NCBI GenBank assembly: GCA_025201345.1
Contig: JAIXMG010000023.1
Span: forward strand, 62,001-126,000
DNA: 64,000 nt
Source of the DNA: Thamnidium elegans
Taxonomy: Eukaryota; Mucoromycota; Mucoromycetes; Mucorales; Mucoraceae
Reading direction: 5' to 3'
This document shows positions 60,095 to 64,000 of the stretch, piece after piece (the stretch's first letter is position 1; the number at the start of each line of letters is the position of its first letter). The position numbers were made by a program, and so were the translations under genes. The notes beneath the pieces are model-generated. The model did not search any database. It was given only the letters and a program-made list of their open reading frames with translations, and had not been told where the DNA came from.

Positions 60095-60696
60095 TTAATC
60101 TTCCATGACAGCATCCTGTGTTTTCAAAGCTCTACCGCCTTTAGGTCCATTATCTGCTTTACCGATACCAGCAGCACGATCAGCCTAAAAGAATTGATAT
60201 ATGTTAATCGATATTTCTACATGTATAATACAAATTATCCGAGCATTACCTCTTCTTGTGTATAAGGTTCATCTTCCAACTTCTTGAGTCTTCTCTTGTG
60301 TAATTTACTCTTTAAATGTTCACTATAATGTTCCTCAGAAATGAAATGACGACTATTATATGCTTGTTAGTTGACAGATCCTATATATGTATATATATAT
60401 TTCTTTTTTTTTTTAAAAAAAAAAAGAGTAGATCCAATACTTACGCACACTCAACACAGTAGTGTTGACCAAGACCAGGTAAATCAGTATCAATTTCTTG
60501 GTTCTTCTTCTTGCCAACATTCTCAGGCTTCAAATCATCTTGAATTTGATCGAGATCACGAGTATAAGCTCTTGTACGTTGTCTACGATAGTTATCACGG
60601 ATACCGTGATGATTTCTCTTATGACGAAGTCTAATATTAAGAAATATTTAGTTTATTGTTCCCTTTTTAACTTTCTAGCATTTTATACCTTCCCAT
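60095..60696 (-). CDS. BUD20: BUD20/ZNF593-like pre-60S ribosome export factor
   Basis: Exons 60696-60689 (8 nt), 60630-60445, 60352-60250 and 60184-60095 give 128 residues. Basic N-terminus [19 protein letters not shown], acidic helix ([10 protein letters not shown]), then a C2H2 finger ([20 protein letters not shown], then KLHKRR) split by an intron, and the [18 protein letters not shown] tail. This is the conserved architecture of Bud20, a shuttling factor that accompanies pre-60S subunits out of the nucleus. The 8 nt first exon encodes MG plus two bases of Arg. Confidence 0.92.
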
Positions 60697-60727
60697 TTGT
60701 TTTTATGTATATGTGGAGAGAAAATAG

Positions 60728-60758
<31 letters not shown>

Positions 60759-60853
60759 GAGTTGTGTGTAATTTAAAAAATCAAACAAGTCACGCAAAAC
60801 CACCGTAAACTGTATTTAAGTGGCTGAGTCTAAGTAACCGTAAAATATATGCA

Positions 60854-62639
<1,786 letters not shown>

Positions 62640-63103
62640 GGGTCCAACAAATAAGGCGGGAAGATTTTTTTATTTTATTTTTTTTTATTATAAAATAAGA
62701 ATTATTATATATTCAAAGGAGAAAAAAAAAAGGGGGGGGGGATAAAGTTTTTTTTTTGGGGGGAGGGGAGGGGAATAGGGAGAGAAAGTGGGGGGAATAA
62801 GGAGTTTTTTTTTTGTGTTTTTTTTTTTTTGTATAAGTTTTGTTTGGATTAAAAAATATTAAAAAAAAGAAACAGAACCGGCCGATCAAAGCATAATAAA
62901 TTAATAGAAATATATATAGAAAGAAAGAAAGAAAAAAAAAGTATAAGGGCATAAAAGAGAAGAGGTAAAAAAAGCACACAACCACGCGGAATCATAGAAA
63001 AATAAAATGGTATATACATAGCATAAGAATTGAAAAGAAAAAGGAAAGAATAGAGAGAGAGAGAGAGAGAGAGAGATAAAATGCGATGTTTTTGTTGTTG
63101 TTT
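62640..63103. other. Convergent spacer of low complexity
   Basis: G-rich and A/T-rich runs and a (GA)n microsatellite at about 63053-63076, between convergent genes. No gene. Confidence 0.5.
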
Positions 63104-63998
63104 TTACATGTAACGATGAGTATCTCTAGGTAATAAATCAAAATGAGCGTCGAAAATAGGTTGTTGAGTATAATTGAAATTCATTTCGCCTTGATCAAAT
63201 ATAGGTTCAGATAAACGACGGAAAACCTAATTTATTATACCAATTAATATACAATTACACTTTTTTTTTTTTAAAAAAAAAACGTACCTCGTTTGACTGC
63301 AAGAAATTATCTTCGGTAGGTACCATTGGTTGAGAATATCTGCGACTTTCATCAAACATGGCATCATTATACATATTATGTCTCACAAGTTCTTGTTGAA
63401 GTAATGTAAAGTTTGGTTTAGTTTGTTCCATAACAGGCCATTGTTGATTTAAATCTTGATTATAAAATTTCTTATTCATAAAGACAGGATAATCATACAA
63501 TGCGTGTTGTTGTAAACCGGTAGTGTCAACAAATGGAGTCACAGGGGTCATGAGTAATTCTTCTTCGTCTGGATAAGATCCAGTACGGGTCATGGGTGTA
63601 GCTCCAAATAAATGACAATCATTACAAGTACAAGCTGAATGAACAGGAGAAGAAATCATAGTAGTAGGTGATTGATTCATGAAATCAAAACTGTTTGTAC
63701 TGGATTGTTTGACAAGTGGTTCCGAGATAATAGGATGATGATTAAGCTCAAGTGTTGATTCTGAGGGAGCATTGTTTGGAATGACAGTAGGATGAACTAC
63801 AGTAGATGACTTTTTTGAATTTACCGTCTTTTCTTTGGCTCTTCGATTTTGAAACCATACCTGAACACCTCTGGGAGTCATGACAAGCTTTTGAGCTAAC
63901 CATCTTCGAATAGCAGCGTTGGGTTTAGGGTTTTCAAGAAACGTCTTTTCAAGTACCTTGAATTGAGCTCGCGAGGTTCGACGACGGTGCTTAATTTC
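63104..63998 (-). CDS. Homeobox transcription factor (5' truncated by window end)
   Basis: The frame is open from the window edge. Exons <63998-63288 and 63226-63104 are visible, about 278 residues. The homeodomain starts at the edge (KHRRRTSRAQFKVLEKTF, then NPKPNAAIRRWLAQKL) and ends with helix 3 VQVWFQNRRAKEK, a canonical recognition helix with Asn at the DNA-contact position. Downstream is Ser/Asn/Pro-rich low complexity with a CTCNDCHLF patch, ending PRDTHRYM. It probably activates or represses genes in the nucleus. Similar in style to yeast Pho2/Yox1-type factors, but the orthologue cannot be named. Confidence 0.9.
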
Positions 63999-64000
63999 AA

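Overview
The window is nuclear DNA of a filamentous fungus, most likely an early-diverging Mucoromycota species of the Mucorales type. It is AT-rich with long A/T homopolymers. Genes are compact and interrupted by many 50-100 bp GT-AG introns, which I placed by joining reading frames. Codon use favours A/T at third positions. Several proteins have a Mucorales-like character: a lineage-specific family present only as decayed pieces, Tc1/mariner and IS630-type transposase remnants, and a Gemin3-type helicase that budding yeast lacks. The genus cannot be fixed from sequence alone.

Layout. 0-4.6 kb is gene-dense: the end of a probable homeobox factor, NSE1 (SMC5/6 complex), MPE1/RBBP6 (mRNA 3'-end processing) and UTR4 (methionine salvage). 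4.6-10.7 kb is accessory DNA: a broken Tc1 element with clear terminal inverted repeats, a duplicated dispersed repeat, a two-exon orphan gene with a possible PD-(D/E)XK nuclease-like core, and a transposase stub. 10.7-32.7 kb is dominated by two interleaved inverted-repeat pairs: pair A, about 3.5 kb per arm and nearly identical, and pair B, about 1.2 kb per arm. The A arms flank about 12 kb holding a BAG-domain gene, phosphoenolpyruvate carboxykinase (PEPCK), an F-box gene and a decayed mariner copy. 33-34.1 kb holds a foldback (MITE-like) element.

34.7-41.8 kb contains a mitochondrial carrier, an ERT1/AcuK-type Zn2Cys6-PAS regulator and two secreted RlpA-like double-psi beta-barrel proteins. 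41.8-45.8 kb is gene-poor and includes a decayed lineage-specific gene. 45.8-64 kb carries a CON7-like zinc-finger factor, a 320 bp hairpin-forming inverted repeat, an RBR ubiquitin ligase, two small acidic/nuclear orphans, a large SSK1-type response regulator with a degenerate membrane histidine-kinase module, SCO1, a small basic orphan, BUD20, a DDX20/Gemin3 helicase and the start of a homeobox gene.

Functional links. PEPCK (gluconeogenesis) and an ERT1/AcuK-like factor, whose relatives activate gluconeogenic genes, lie about 18 kb apart. SCO1 and the SLC25 carrier are mitochondrial. NSE1, BUD20, MPE1 and DDX20 are housekeeping nuclear functions. There are no operons. Neighbouring genes are often divergent or convergent with short spacers.
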